A DNA stretch of 64,000 nucleotides, taken from Paracyclopina nana. Lineage: Eukaryota; Arthropoda; Copepoda; Cyclopoida; Cyclopettidae. This document shows, piece by piece, positions 36,737 to 46,567 of the stretch. A program made the position numbers and the translations under genes. The notes under the pieces are model-generated. The model was not told the DNA's origin. It worked only from the letters and a program-made list of their open reading frames with translations, and made no database searches. The stretch is from the NCBI GenBank assembly GCA_019096065.1, contig JAGUCH010000007.1:6656501-6720500 (forward strand). The letters run 5' to 3'. The first letter of the stretch is position 1; the number at the start of each line of letters is the position of its first letter.

Positions 36737-37735
36737 AAAGTGCCTTACAATCCACAATGACAAAATGCCGTCACACCCAAAAGAGAATCTATGAAAAATT
36801 ACGCAAAAAAGCCTATTGAAAAAAAAAGCAAAAAGCGATTAGATGAACCGCGAGGCTGGATGTGCGCGCGGGTGCAAGGCTCAAGTTATGAGGCTCAACA
36901 TGTGTTTCTAGCGTCAAATAAGCCCAAGGGTCTCTCTTTGAGCGACCTGATCTCAAGCCAGCTCGAATTTCTGTCAGTTGCAGCAAAATAAGCAGGTGTC
37001 AGAACTTGAGACAGACCATTTTAATCACAACATTGCGCACAACAATTATCCCAGGTCATCCTCCAGGTCAAGTTGTTAAAAGATTGTTTCGGTTTGGCCC
37101 CAGCTTTCACCATCTGCTGCTGCTGCTGCCCCCCAACATTATTTTTATGGTGTAAAAATGACCACATGCGGGTCAAATCTATTCAATCCATACATTTTTG
37201 ACATGGCTAGGATAAAATCTGATCAGAATGATGATGATCATCATCATGGAGCTTTTATTGTTGTTTGGGAAGTGCCAAGCCCCAAATATGCTCTTACAGT
37301 GTCCCAAAAATGTGAAAAATTAAAATTGGACATACCTCAAAATTCCCTAAAATTCTTGAGGAAATATTCAGGGGAAAAAGTGCAAATTTGGCCTTACTTA
37401 CCTGCTTACACTTTTAGAGTTTCATAATTTTTGGGACACCCTTTGGTAACCATCTGTCCACTTCACACGAGCTTGAAGAGAGCACTTGAAAAATCTCTAC
37501 CATCCATGCTGGGAATATCAATTTACTGTATTTGCCACACTATGATGGTAGCAGCAGCAGCAGCCATTCCCATCTTCATTTTCAGCCATTTAATTGATGG
37601 AAAAGTTCAGCTGCAGCCCAAAATGGAAGCAGCAGCAGCACACACGTGTGCAGTAGTGAGCAGCTCCCCTGAGATGCTCAGTAACTTCAAAGAGCGAAGA
37701 AGAAAGGGAGGGCCGACCTACAGATACTTTATATA

Positions 37736-37966
37736 TGAAGAAATGGAACCAGACGACGACCACAAGTAGGTCACGACGCCTGATCTCTCTTTTTTGGCTC
37801 TACGCGCGCGCCGCTGGTATATGTTACTTCTACCTGCATTTTTACTTCAGTATGCTAAAGTTTGCTTCGCTCACTTCACCCTAGCAAATAAAGTATACTC
37901 AACCCGTTTCATCACTCTTCTACTCATAAAACTGTTCGAACCCAGTTCTTCACCTCCATTTCATCA
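37736..37966 (+). repeat. 5' LTR
   Basis: 231 bp, TGAAGAAATGG to CATTTCATCA. It contains ACTTCAGTATG near 37845, matching the arthropod TCAGT initiator, with no TATA box, as is common for errantivirus LTRs. AATAAA lies at 37887-37892. I see no difference from the LTR at 51390-51620. Confidence 0.92.
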
Positions 37967-38331
37967 TAGTTGGCTCCCACGGAATTGTATCAAGATCACT
38001 AGTGGAAGTGAAGTGCTTTTTTCCAGAGCGGGGGAGAAATAATATCATCTAAAGAAGACCTAGCCAGTCTAATTTGGATCGACTCCCTCAACAAAGTCGT
38101 ACAGTGCTCCATCACTCCATCTGAACCATAAAGGTAACCTTGCCTTAGACGAGATTAGCTACCTCAAAAAAGGACACTTCCGGCTACGCGCCCATATAAG
38201 TTAAAAGAGGCCCTTAATTCAGAGTCCCGTGTTGTGACTTACAGCTCAAACAAAGCCCTTAAGGCAATCTGGGCGGAGCATAGAAGTTCTTTCCTATCAA
38301 CAACTTACTTTCACGTACATTAGGTTCAAAA
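37967..38331 (+). promoter_or_regulatory. Leader: candidate primer-binding site and splice donor
   Basis: Four bases after the LTR comes TGGCTCCCACGGAATT, which begins TGG as a tRNA-primed binding site should; I could not match it to a specific tRNA and the 4-base offset is unusual. AAAGGTAACC near 38133 is a possible 5' splice donor for the downstream membrane-protein transcripts. Confidence 0.35.
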
Positions 38332-40224
38332 ATGGCTGAATCTGGTGCTCATCATCATGACCACCACGAAGAGACTTTAGAGAACGCCATACAAAATGAG
38401 CTACTAGGCATTGCAGCTCGCATGGCCGTGCCTCCAAATGAAGTTTCACAAGATCGCAGAGCAAAACTTGCCACCAACAGGAAAATTGAGAAGCTTGAGA
38501 GAAACCTCCTCAAAATGCAAGAAAACGTCGACACCAGCTTCTCAACCATCACCAGAGCATTGAATGATGTTCATGAGTCAAACAAGGCCATTCTACAGCG
38601 CATGGAACCATCTCCGGACTCACCTCCACAAGACCAACCTGAGCCAAGAAGATCTCGCCGATCAAGTGTGACATCCTCCATCAGAGGAGACTCCAGAGCA
38701 CCATCTCCTCATGCCAATGCTGGAGTAGCCCCACTCTTCCAAAGCTTGGCTTATGGAACTAGCAACCTTCTCCAAGGGAAAACTCATAAATATGAAAAGT
38801 CCCTTAAGGATCTGAAGGAATATGCTCGTCACAATTCAGTCCAAAACAGGGTGGAAATGGAACGAGATATTATCGCAGCAGAACTCAGGAACGACTTCCT
38901 TCAACTCATTCCAAAACTCATCCAAACGCAAAGAATTCCATGCCTGAAAACCGTCCCTTTCATTCCTGGATCAGATACAAGAGAGTCCAACACGCTTTTT
39001 GTCCAACTAAAAAGAGAAAACTTGAAAGAGTTCCCAAGGTTGAGCAAGGCAAGCCCAGATGTGAGGCACATTATTGAAGCTATGGCTGAGCGACACGCAG
39101 GCGAGCTAACAGCCAAGCAGTTTGCCAACCTCATTATACACCAGACTAACTCTCAACTCAAGGACACTTTCACCAACATTTTCAAGAGTCATGATGATAT
39201 TAATGAAGCTATCAAGGAAATCCTTGAGAGCTATTGTTGCAGCAAGAGACCAGACGAACTCTTGTGCGAGTTTTATGACTCCAAAATTGACACGAAAAAG
39301 GTCGATGACTCGCTAACCAAGATAGTCGAAAAGGCTCGTTTGGCCTTCCCAGAACAAAGGAACGACGCCTTGACTAAGTTAGTTATCGATCATGTCATTC
39401 CCCAGCTGCCTTCAGAGGTACAAAAGGCAGTTAACCTTGAACGGACAAAGATTGCGGAACTCCAAAAAATATCACCCTTTGTTCCACCCATGGATTTGAA
39501 CACGTTCAAAAACATGGTTACATCCCATCCTTCCATGACAAAAAGGGTAGTAAAAAACTTGGAAGCGGCCCCTCAAGCCATAAATAATGAGCATACCACA
39601 ACCGCAAGCATAAAAACCGGTTCTTCCAACCACTCCAATGGCCATTTCGCTGCTAATAATCAAATCATCTCTGAAATGAAAGAAACGAACCAGTTATTGA
39701 TGAAAACCGTAGCTGCACTTGAAAATCAGCCCAAGACTTACCCAAACGAAAAGGGAGGATACAACAGACCTCAAAAGTCTAAGCTGATTGTCTACAAAAT
39801 TTCAGACCCCAAATTTTCTGAAATAGCAGCCAAGTTTGACAAAAAAGGCCCTCTTATGAATGTTCTTCTCATGGAAATCGATTCGTATGAACGAAACACC
39901 AGAAAGAGAGGCCCAAAGCTCAAGATGCTGGATGATCCACATTCGCGAATTCCCTACAAGTTTGACAATCTTGGACGCATTATTCCTGAAAATGCACCAA
40001 TTGACTTTCCAGTATTTGTTGAAACTCAACCGGGAAAGTATCGCATCTCTTTGAAAACTCTTGAAAGAATCTCTATTTCTTGTGCGAGATGTGGACATTT
40101 ACTGTGTGGATTCAATGCTGAAAATTGCATTTACAAGAGCTCCACTCCTAGCTTCAATGCATGCTCCAAATGCATGCAAGGTTTCCATCTTGATCACCAA
40201 TGTCGAGCAGTTCCTTTAAACTAG
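38332..40224 (+). CDS. gag: Gag polyprotein
   Basis: Intact frame, 630 aa, first ATG of the element after the leader. Residues 45-75 look like a coiled coil, 105-125 are Arg/Ser-rich, and the middle is a helical, capsid-like region. There is no retroviral CCHC knuckle. The C-terminal 45 residues instead hold paired cysteines and histidines (CARCGHLLC, CSKCMQGFHLDHQC), which could bind zinc in another arrangement. The stop codon directly follows TTTAAAC, and the protease frame overlaps by 31 bases in the -1 frame. Assignment rests on position and composition; gag proteins have little sequence signature. Confidence 0.85.
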   Translation: MAESGAHHHDHHEETLENAIQNELLGIAARMAVPPNEVSQDRRAKLATNRKIEKLERNLLKMQENVDTSFSTITRALNDVHESNKAILQRMEPSPDSPPQDQPEPRRSRRSSVTSSIRGDSRAPSPHANAGVAPLFQSLAYGTSNLLQGKTHKYEKSLKDLKEYARHNSVQNRVEMERDIIAAELRNDFLQLIPKLIQTQRIPCLKTVPFIPGSDTRESNTLFVQLKRENLKEFPRLSKASPDVRHIIEAMAERHAGELTAKQFANLIIHQTNSQLKDTFTNIFKSHDDINEAIKEILESYCCSKRPDELLCEFYDSKIDTKKVDDSLTKIVEKARLAFPEQRNDALTKLVIDHVIPQLPSEVQKAVNLERTKIAELQKISPFVPPMDLNTFKNMVTSHPSMTKRVVKNLEAAPQAINNEHTTTASIKTGSSNHSNGHFAANNQIISEMKETNQLLMKTVAALENQPKTYPNEKGGYNRPQKSKLIVYKISDPKFSEIAAKFDKKGPLMNVLLMEIDSYERNTRKRGPKLKMLDDPHSRIPYKFDNLGRIIPENAPIDFPVFVETQPGKYRISLKTLERISISCARCGHLLCGFNAENCIYKSSTPSFNACSKCMQGFHLDHQCRAVPLN

Positions 40225-40830
40225 CTCGGCCCTTTCCAAAAACAGCAACTGTAAAAGAAGAAATATCATTAGTCACATTCTCAGACATTTCACTCGCAGA
40301 CATTGACACTGAAGATGATGACAATCCCACCATTTCCTCTTCAATCGAACCTGACTGGTTAGATTCAGATGCTGCCTTGGAAATCGCATCCTCATTAGAC
40401 TATCAAGAAATTTCGCAAGTCTCCAAAGTTCTTACTCCAGATATCATTTTAGAAGGACTCGATCTTCCAGTGATCAACGAAAGTCCTCTAAAAACAGCTT
40501 TGACAACAGACTTTGGCCTAAAAGTTGACTTCACTGTCGACTCAGGTGCACAAGTCTCAATTCTCTCCGTCAAAACTTTCCAAGAGCTTCCTAAAGACAA
40601 GTATTCCCTTTCTAATGAAAAACTCACATTGGTCGATGTACAAAAAGAATGAAATACCACAATACCAGTGTCCAATCGAACTAACCTTCCAACTACAAGG
40701 ATTTCAGTTTAAGCACACATTTTTCATTGCCTCTTCAAGCAATCTACTTGGTTTAGATTTCATAACCACTCACAACCTTCAAATAATCCAACAAAAAGGT
40801 AGAACAAAACCTCATCATAAGCTTTGAGCA
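40194..40830 (+). CDS. pol: Retropepsin-like protease segment of pol
   Basis: The open frame ends at 40652, and homology continues one frame over to about 40800. The first part contains FTVDSGAQVSIL, with the aspartic protease D-S-G active-site motif. The second part contains NLLGLDFI, the ILG.D element near the end of retropepsins. The frame step falls at a run of five A near 40644. A second step near 40795 (also five A) leads to the reverse transcriptase frame. Only the observed frames are described here. Both steps could be sequence errors, true mutations or, less likely, recoding sites. Confidence 0.75.
40215..40221 (+). promoter_or_regulatory. Candidate -1 ribosomal frameshift site TTTAAAC
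   Basis: In the gag frame the codons are CCT TTA AAC TAG, so T TTA AAC fits the X XXY YYZ rule exactly and ends at the gag stop. The protease frame is open in -1 from 40194. TTTAAAC is a known efficient slippery sequence in several RNA viruses. I cannot see an obvious hairpin in the next 30 bases by eye. Confidence 0.7.
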
Positions 40831-42406
40831 AAGATCTGAACAAAAGTCTCTGCCATCTCCGGAAGGCTTAGACTCATGGGCTTCAGTGGACGAGATCGAA
40901 GTTCTACCCGGATTAAATGAGGTCACTGGCACTCTGGATCTTCCGGATGGCCAATATAACTTGTCAATTCCCAGTGAATCACCCTTAAAGACAGTTGGAT
41001 CACTTTCAGTCAGAGGGGGAAAATTCACCACCACCATGGAAAACAAGTCTACTTCAAGATTCCCACTTTCCTGCAATGAAATCATTGGAAAAGTAACCAC
41101 TGAGGATGAAACCACCAACCAAATAGATGAAGAGACAGTTGAACCAACCGGATTCCCATGCTTGACTACAGAAGAAAAAGATGACTGGAAAATGATTATT
41201 CGTGATAATCATTCTCACATCGATAAATCTGCAGTTGAAGACATCATATCATTCATCGAAAAGGAAACACCCAATCTTTTCAGCACACATGAATCCGACA
41301 TTGGAAAGATCCATGAAAAGTTTGAAATCTTCTTTGACATAGAAACTACAACTGAAAAACCTGTCTACATCAAACCTTACACCTTGGATCCGCTCAGAGA
41401 AGCTCAACTGGCTGACCAACTCGCTGAACTTGAGAAAATTGGAGTTCTGAAAAAAGGATTTTCACCATGGGCCATGCCATGTTTCTTGGTCACAAAAAGG
41501 AATGGAACATTAAGAGCAGTGTATAATGCTCGTGAACTGAACAAGGTTACAAAACCTGTTAAGTTCCCCTATAAGCCAATTAACACCATCATCGAAGAAA
41601 TCTCATTGGCCAACCCCAAATACTTCACCACCATTGACATTGCCTCAGCCTTTCTCTCTATTCCCATGACAGAGAGAGCACAAAAGATCTGTGCAATTGT
41701 CACCAATTCAGGTCAGTGGCTTCCCCTTCGAATGATCTTTGGTCTCTCTAATGCTCCATCCTACTACAATTACTGCATGAGCCGCATCCTTGATACTGCA
41801 GACAAATCTCCGTGTAAGAGCAACTTTGTGTGCAACTACTCTGATGATGTCTGTCTTTATTCAAAAAGCTTTGAACTCAACATTCAGCAAACCAAAATCA
41901 TACTCAGAACACTTTACAATGCTGGAATCAAACTACGACCAAGAAAATTCCAGTTTGCCCAAAAAAGCATCGAACTTCTCGGCAAACACTTGGACCAAAA
42001 TGGATTTTCCATTCTTCCTCGACACTTGTCTGCTGTCAAGAACTTTAAAAAGCCTGAGGACAAACACACTTTGATGTCCTTCATCGGCTTGGCTCAATGG
42101 AACGCTAACTTAGTTTATGCCTTTTCTGAAAAATTGAAGCCACTCACCAAACTTTTACGGAAAGATGAAGACTTTGCCTGGGGTACCGAACAAGATCAAG
42201 CCTTTGACGATATTAAAAATGCCATTATCAACTCTACAACGGTGTACTTTGTGAACTATAACGAACCACTCTATCTCCATTATGACAGCAGCCTCAATGC
42301 CATCGCTGGCTATTGCTATCAGATCAAGTCCTTCTCCAGGGAGGAAGTCTCCAAATGGCATGAAGAACTTTATCAAGAGGAATCCTCGATAGCAAGTCAA
42401 AATTGA
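40800..42406 (+). CDS. pol: Reverse transcriptase segment of pol
   Basis: A long open frame. RT core motifs are present in order: SPWAMPCFLVTKRNGTLRAV, FTTIDIASAFLSIPM (the first catalytic Asp), LPLRMIFGLSNAPSYY, CNYSDDVCLYS (the catalytic box) and LLGKHL. The C-terminal connection includes FIGLAQWNANLV and the start of RNase H (LYLHYDSSLNAIAG). The catalytic box is Y-S-D-D, whereas gypsy elements usually have a hydrophobic residue before DD. The frame stops at 42406 just after a run of four A, and homology moves one frame on. Confidence 0.88.
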
Positions 42407-43110
42407 ACACAAAACATCCAGTCATCCCTCCATCTGGAAAAATAATCCAGGAATGGTAACACTGTCACCAATAGATGAAGCATTGAAGCAATATGAAAGT
42501 AACTTGAAAACCAACAACGAAGAGCTCTTCATCAGAGACATCAGACATGAAGAACTTGACGAATTGGAACCCATCTCTACATATCTTCAGGAAAAGGACA
42601 AATTACACATAATTTGTCCTGTGGGTTTACAGTGCAACGCTCAACAAGCAGCAATCCAGATATACCATTCTGGAACTTGAATGCCTTGCCCTTGTGAAAT
42701 CACTCGAACATTTTGCTCATCTACTTCATGGAGTTCCGACAACTTTTGTTTGTGGTGATAACATGGCACTTCTGTGGATACTCAAATCATCCAAGCTGTC
42801 CCCAAATCCACCTCCAAAGCTAGTGAGATGGTGCATCACGATTAGCTCAATGCCATTCAAATGCATCTTCCTACATTGCCAAGGAAAATACAATTTGTGT
42901 GCAGATGCCATGACTAGAAACTTTCCCATAGTGTATAAAGCTGTTCAAAATGATGGTCAACTAGAACCCATTCTCATCACTTCACCGTTCAAGCTTGGTA
43001 AGGTTGTCACTTTAAATGATCTCCAAGAATATCTAGAAAAGTCTATGAAGAAGGTTTTGAACCCAAGTTCAATGGAGAACAAAAGCTTGGGACACGCAAG
43101 AAAGACCTAA
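42407..43110 (+). CDS. pol: RNase H region and tether of pol, frame-shifted twice
   Basis: The first part (42453-42680) is in one frame and the second (about 42630-43110) in the next. The second includes LELECLALVKSLEHFAHLL and CGDNMALLWI, the conserved end of gypsy RNase H, then a linker. The steps fall near 42632 (GGG) and near 43082 (AAAA), the latter leading into the integrase frame. As in the protease, all steps are single extra bases at short homopolymers. Confidence 0.7.
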
Positions 43111-44692
43111 AAAGACTTTTTCCTACATTGACTCGATTCCGGAGAAGATCCAAATTAACTACATTGGTAAGAAAAATCCAAAACATGAACTCGCTGAACT
43201 GCTGACTCTTGATAACATCGCAATGGAACAAGAAAAGGATGCCAATATTCAAAAAATGAGGAGAAATCCACCAAAAGGCTTTGCTTTTGAACAAAATGTT
43301 CTATACAAAACTGTTCAAAATCCAGACCAATCCACTGAAAGGAGCCTTATTTATATTCCCGATTCTCTTCTTGGTGTACTTTTAGCCTATCTTCATTTGG
43401 ATTGTCATATAGGAGGAACAAGCTTGGCACGAATGGCTGCTATGACTCATTATCATCCCAAGTTATTTAAGTCAGCTTTAAACTTCACAATCCAATGTTA
43501 TCTTTGCCAACTCGCCAAACCCAATCGACTTGGAAAGGCCAAGCTAAAACCTATCTCATATGGAGAATCACCAAAAGGCCATACCTTTTCAATTGACATC
43601 CTCGAAGGCTATCCTGAGTTTTACAAAAGCTCCAAGATCCTTGTCATGATTGAGTACTTTACTGGTTACAAGATCATAGTACCCGTCAAGAATGCGACTG
43701 GTGACGAAATTGCCAAGATTATTGAACAATACATCATTGCAGTGTTTTCACCACCTAAAGTCCTCATCTCTGATGGTGCCTCCAACCTTGTCTCCTCATC
43801 AAAAGTCAGAAGACTTCTGGAGTATTATGACATCCACCCACATGTGACAATGCCATACTCTCCTCAAGCTCACTCAATTGTGGAAAATGCAGTTCAACAA
43901 GTCAGCAACCTCATCCGGATTTTGACCAATCAACTTAAACTACCCTGGATCAAACTCTTGTATCTTGTTCAACTATCCTTGAACACTCGCCCCTCACCAA
44001 GAATTGGCAACATTAGCCCCATTTATGCTTACTTTGGAGTTGATCACGACAGACTAAGACCAATTACAGAAAAGGACATTGTCGAACCAAGCACAATCAA
44101 AGACATCTGGAAAGCTCATGACGCCATTATACAAGAAGCAATCAATAAGAACACTCAGCTCAAAAAGCAAGCAAGAGAAAAGATTCCTGGAAAAGACATC
44201 AACTATGAGCCTGGCACTTACGTTTTCATGCTTGATAAGAGAAAACATGAAAAGCCAAAGATTTGGGTACGTTATCACACGAGCCCTTACCTGGTCCTCA
44301 AGAACTTGCAAAACACATGCCTTCTAAAAAGTTTCAATGGAGTTGTCTTTCCTGCTCACAAGAATCTCCTGAAGAAATGCTCTCCTCGCTTCGCTGAGCT
44401 CTATGGAAATTTGCCATTAAGTGTTAGATTCATGCTTGGATCACACTTCACATTGGAGTCTCTCGAACCGTACATGGAAATCCAAAAGACTCCCGAATTC
44501 TTCGATGAGGACATTTTCAAGCCCATTGAAAAGGGCCGTGTAATGACACGTGGTGAATCAAAAAGACTAAAGGAGCAAGAAAAAGCTCAAAGTGTCAACT
44601 CTCAGCTTCCAATCATTGACCAGATGTTCCTGGATGATGAAGAAGATGAACAAGCAATGCCATATGAACCTACTGTACATTTCGCAGAATGA
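43090..44692 (+). CDS. pol: Integrase segment of pol
   Basis: Open from about 43090, with the first ATG at 43223 (489 codons from there). An HHCC zinc-binding domain is visible (HLDCHIGG, then QCYLCQLAK). The catalytic triad follows as SIDIL, ISDGAS and VENAV, with the D-D spacing and 36 residues between the second D and E, close to the usual D(35)E. A GPY/F-like segment appears as YHTSPYLVL. The C-terminal tail is acidic. Integrase follows RNase H, which is the Ty3/gypsy and retrovirus order. Confidence 0.9.
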
Positions 44693-44759
44693 ATATTAGA
44701 CAAATGTGATACAAATAATGATGGATGAATGATAACCTCTACACTCTACTTTGACTTCT

Positions 44760-46397
44760 AGCCCAACTATGAGTACAAGGATGAAACAACTTCTGTGGAG
44801 TTTGGCGTTGGCAACACTGCTCCACAACACGAGTGTGACAAGCACTCCCTTCTGCAAGGCTTACAGCATTGTGTCCTTGTCAGAAACACTCAATCAACTA
44901 CATCAGCTCCTAGAGCCTCTAGTTGATGCCATCTCGAACCAAATTACTGATGTGGAGACTTTTGCAAAAGGTCGCATTGTCAACGACAAAGTTTACAAGC
45001 TGATCAATGTTCAAGACAAGTTTGCCACTTCAAAATTGGTCTGCGAGATCGAGAAGATGACTTTCATCAAGCCCAAAGGTGATTTTGCATCTGTTTTAAA
45101 GAAGATAGAGGCAGGTGTGAGAGACCCACCTAACTTCAAATTCGATGACAAGAAAATCTGGGTAAATCTTCAATATGACAAAAGAACTGATTCCTACTAC
45201 TTCGACGGTGAACCATTTCCACTATACTGGGGAGACAATGTTGAGAATCTAAGTGTCAAGCCTACTTCATTTGATGAAAACAAGTGCTATCGGATCGTCG
45301 TACCAAACAATTACGACGACAACACTGTTTTTGTAATTGAAGATGTGGCTTGCAGGAACGGACAAGCTTTGACACTGTGTGAAGCTGCCATTCCGGACAA
45401 TTATGAAAAGTACACTTCCCTTCGAAAAGTTTACTCAGCAGAACTCACTACTATCAAAGACAACTTCCCAAATGGAAAAGAGTTAATCCAAGAGTTGAAT
45501 CAAGCTGATTGGTGCGATCAATATCAAGAAAGCAATGTGGATGAACTCTTTCTGGACCACCCTTTACAAGAAGTGAAGAATCTACTAGAATCTACTCCAC
45601 CCAATATGGAGCTGATCTTTGACCTTCTTCCTAATCTAGTGAATGATTATGTCACAGCGGACAATATTATTCAGAGATTGGATAATAGTGCAAAATCTAT
45701 GGATGGAAACCAAATTTGCATTTGTGATGAAGAAGAAAAACAAAACTCCGCTGAAATCAACCCTCCTACTACAGTTATTAATGGCTCTATACCCACTAAG
45801 ACAAAAAGGCCAAAGGTGATAAAAACACTTCCAGCTGATAAGCCATCAATCAACATCACTGAGATTTTTGATAAGGCAAAAGAAAAACTGCCAGATTGGA
45901 TCACTAAACATACAAATCCTAAAGTGCTGGATATTATATTTAGTATCATAGGCGGTATATCTGGAATTGTCACCTTGATCACAAGCCTTTTCCTCGTCAT
46001 AAGAAGCTGTCGGAAAGATGGATTTATGTGCCATAAAAGAAAAAGATTTGTTGCTTTTAAAGTACCTGCCAACAAGGCGAGTCCCAAAACTACCAATCGT
46101 AATGAAACTGAAATGGCCACTTTTCTCCCATCAAAAAAGGACTCTTCAAGCGAGGGGGAAAATGATGATAAAAGTGATGTCTATTTTGTGACTCAAGATT
46201 CAAAATCAAAGAAACAAATGGACAACACAAAACCTTCAAGACCACCAAGAAGAACCCCAAGAGCCAAAAGATCTGTAAAAGTGATTGATGTTGCTCATGT
46301 CCATAGCATTGATCCCAGGAGACACAGCAACTATTCCTGTTATACAAGTGAGGATGAAATTCAAGCAGCAAGCAAAATTCACCCCTACTATGACTAA
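44760..46397 (+). CDS. Element membrane protein 1: C-type-lectin-like ectodomain, type I
   Basis: The best start is the ATG at 44769 (542 aa), since CTTTGACTTCTAG just before it is a strong 3' splice site for a spliced transcript. Residues about 5-24 form a signal peptide. The region about 74-205 has the plan of a C-type lectin-like domain: VYKL, first Cys in KLVCEIEK, IWVNL at the WIGL position, FDGEPF, a following Trp, then Cys in NKCYRIV, Cys in VACRNG and the final Cys in LTLCE. That is four cysteines in the canonical C1-C4/C2-C3 order. A transmembrane helix lies at about 386-412, then a 130-residue basic/Ser-rich tail. Three N-glycosylation sequons precede the helix. There is no furin site or fusion peptide like that of baculovirus-F-type errantivirus envelopes. 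The lectin-like call is from pattern only. Confidence 0.75.
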   Translation, partial: SPTMSTRMKQLLWSLALATLLHNTSVTSTPFCKAYSIVSLSETLNQLHQLLEPLVDAISNQITDVETFAKGRIVNDKVYKLINVQDKFATSKLVCEIEKMTFIKPKGDFASVLKKIEAGVRDPPNFKFDDKKIWVNLQYDKRTDSYYFDGEPFPLYWGDNVENLSVKPTSFDENKCYRIVVPNNYDDNTVFVIEDVACRNGQALTLCEAAIPDNYEKYTSLRKVYSAELTTIKDNFPNGKELIQELNQADWCDQYQESNVDELFLDHPLQEVKNLLESTPPNMELIFDLLPNLVNDYVTADNIIQRLDNSAKSMDGNQICICDEEEKQNSAEINPPTTVINGSIPTKTKRPKVIKTLPADKPSINITEIFDKAKEKLPDWITKHTNPKVLDIIFSIIGGISGIVTLITSLFLVIRSCRKDGFMCHKRKRFVAFKVPANKASPKTTNRNETEMATFLPSKKDSSSEGENDDKSDVYFVTQDSKSKKQMDNTKPSRPPRRTPRAKRSVKVIDVAHVHSIDPRRHSNYSCYTSEDEIQAASKIHPYYD

Positions 46398-46567
46398 TGG
46401 ATATGCAACATCAACTTTTCGCCTTCAAATACAGTATATCCAAGCATTTTATATCTAGTTCAACACAACAGCAATTTTTAATGAGCTGCTAGTGCACATT
46501 AAGCACGACGAAGATACACTATCAAATTGCAAAACCTCAGTCTCATCTACTACCAAGAAGAAGCAAC

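Larger units (their letters stand above)
26300..37735. other. Gene-poor 11-kb stretch
   Basis: No gene is supported on either strand. What is visible is repeat DNA: TTCAGTTT/AAACTGAA units at 27763, 27868, 28003, 30480 and 31163; GGCCCTGTTCACCTG-type ends near 30132, 34140, 34849, 36053 and others; a GGGGCGTTA-type hairpin at 35558-35620; and a tandem block at 33340-33660. Short open frames have no motifs or splice structure. Confidence 0.45.

Noticed and set aside
45671-46120. 149-codon minus frame over membrane protein 1
   Set aside because: Hydrophobic shadow of the sense gene with no splice sites; unlike the antisense genes at 48.4-51.4 kb it overlaps a strong sense gene.
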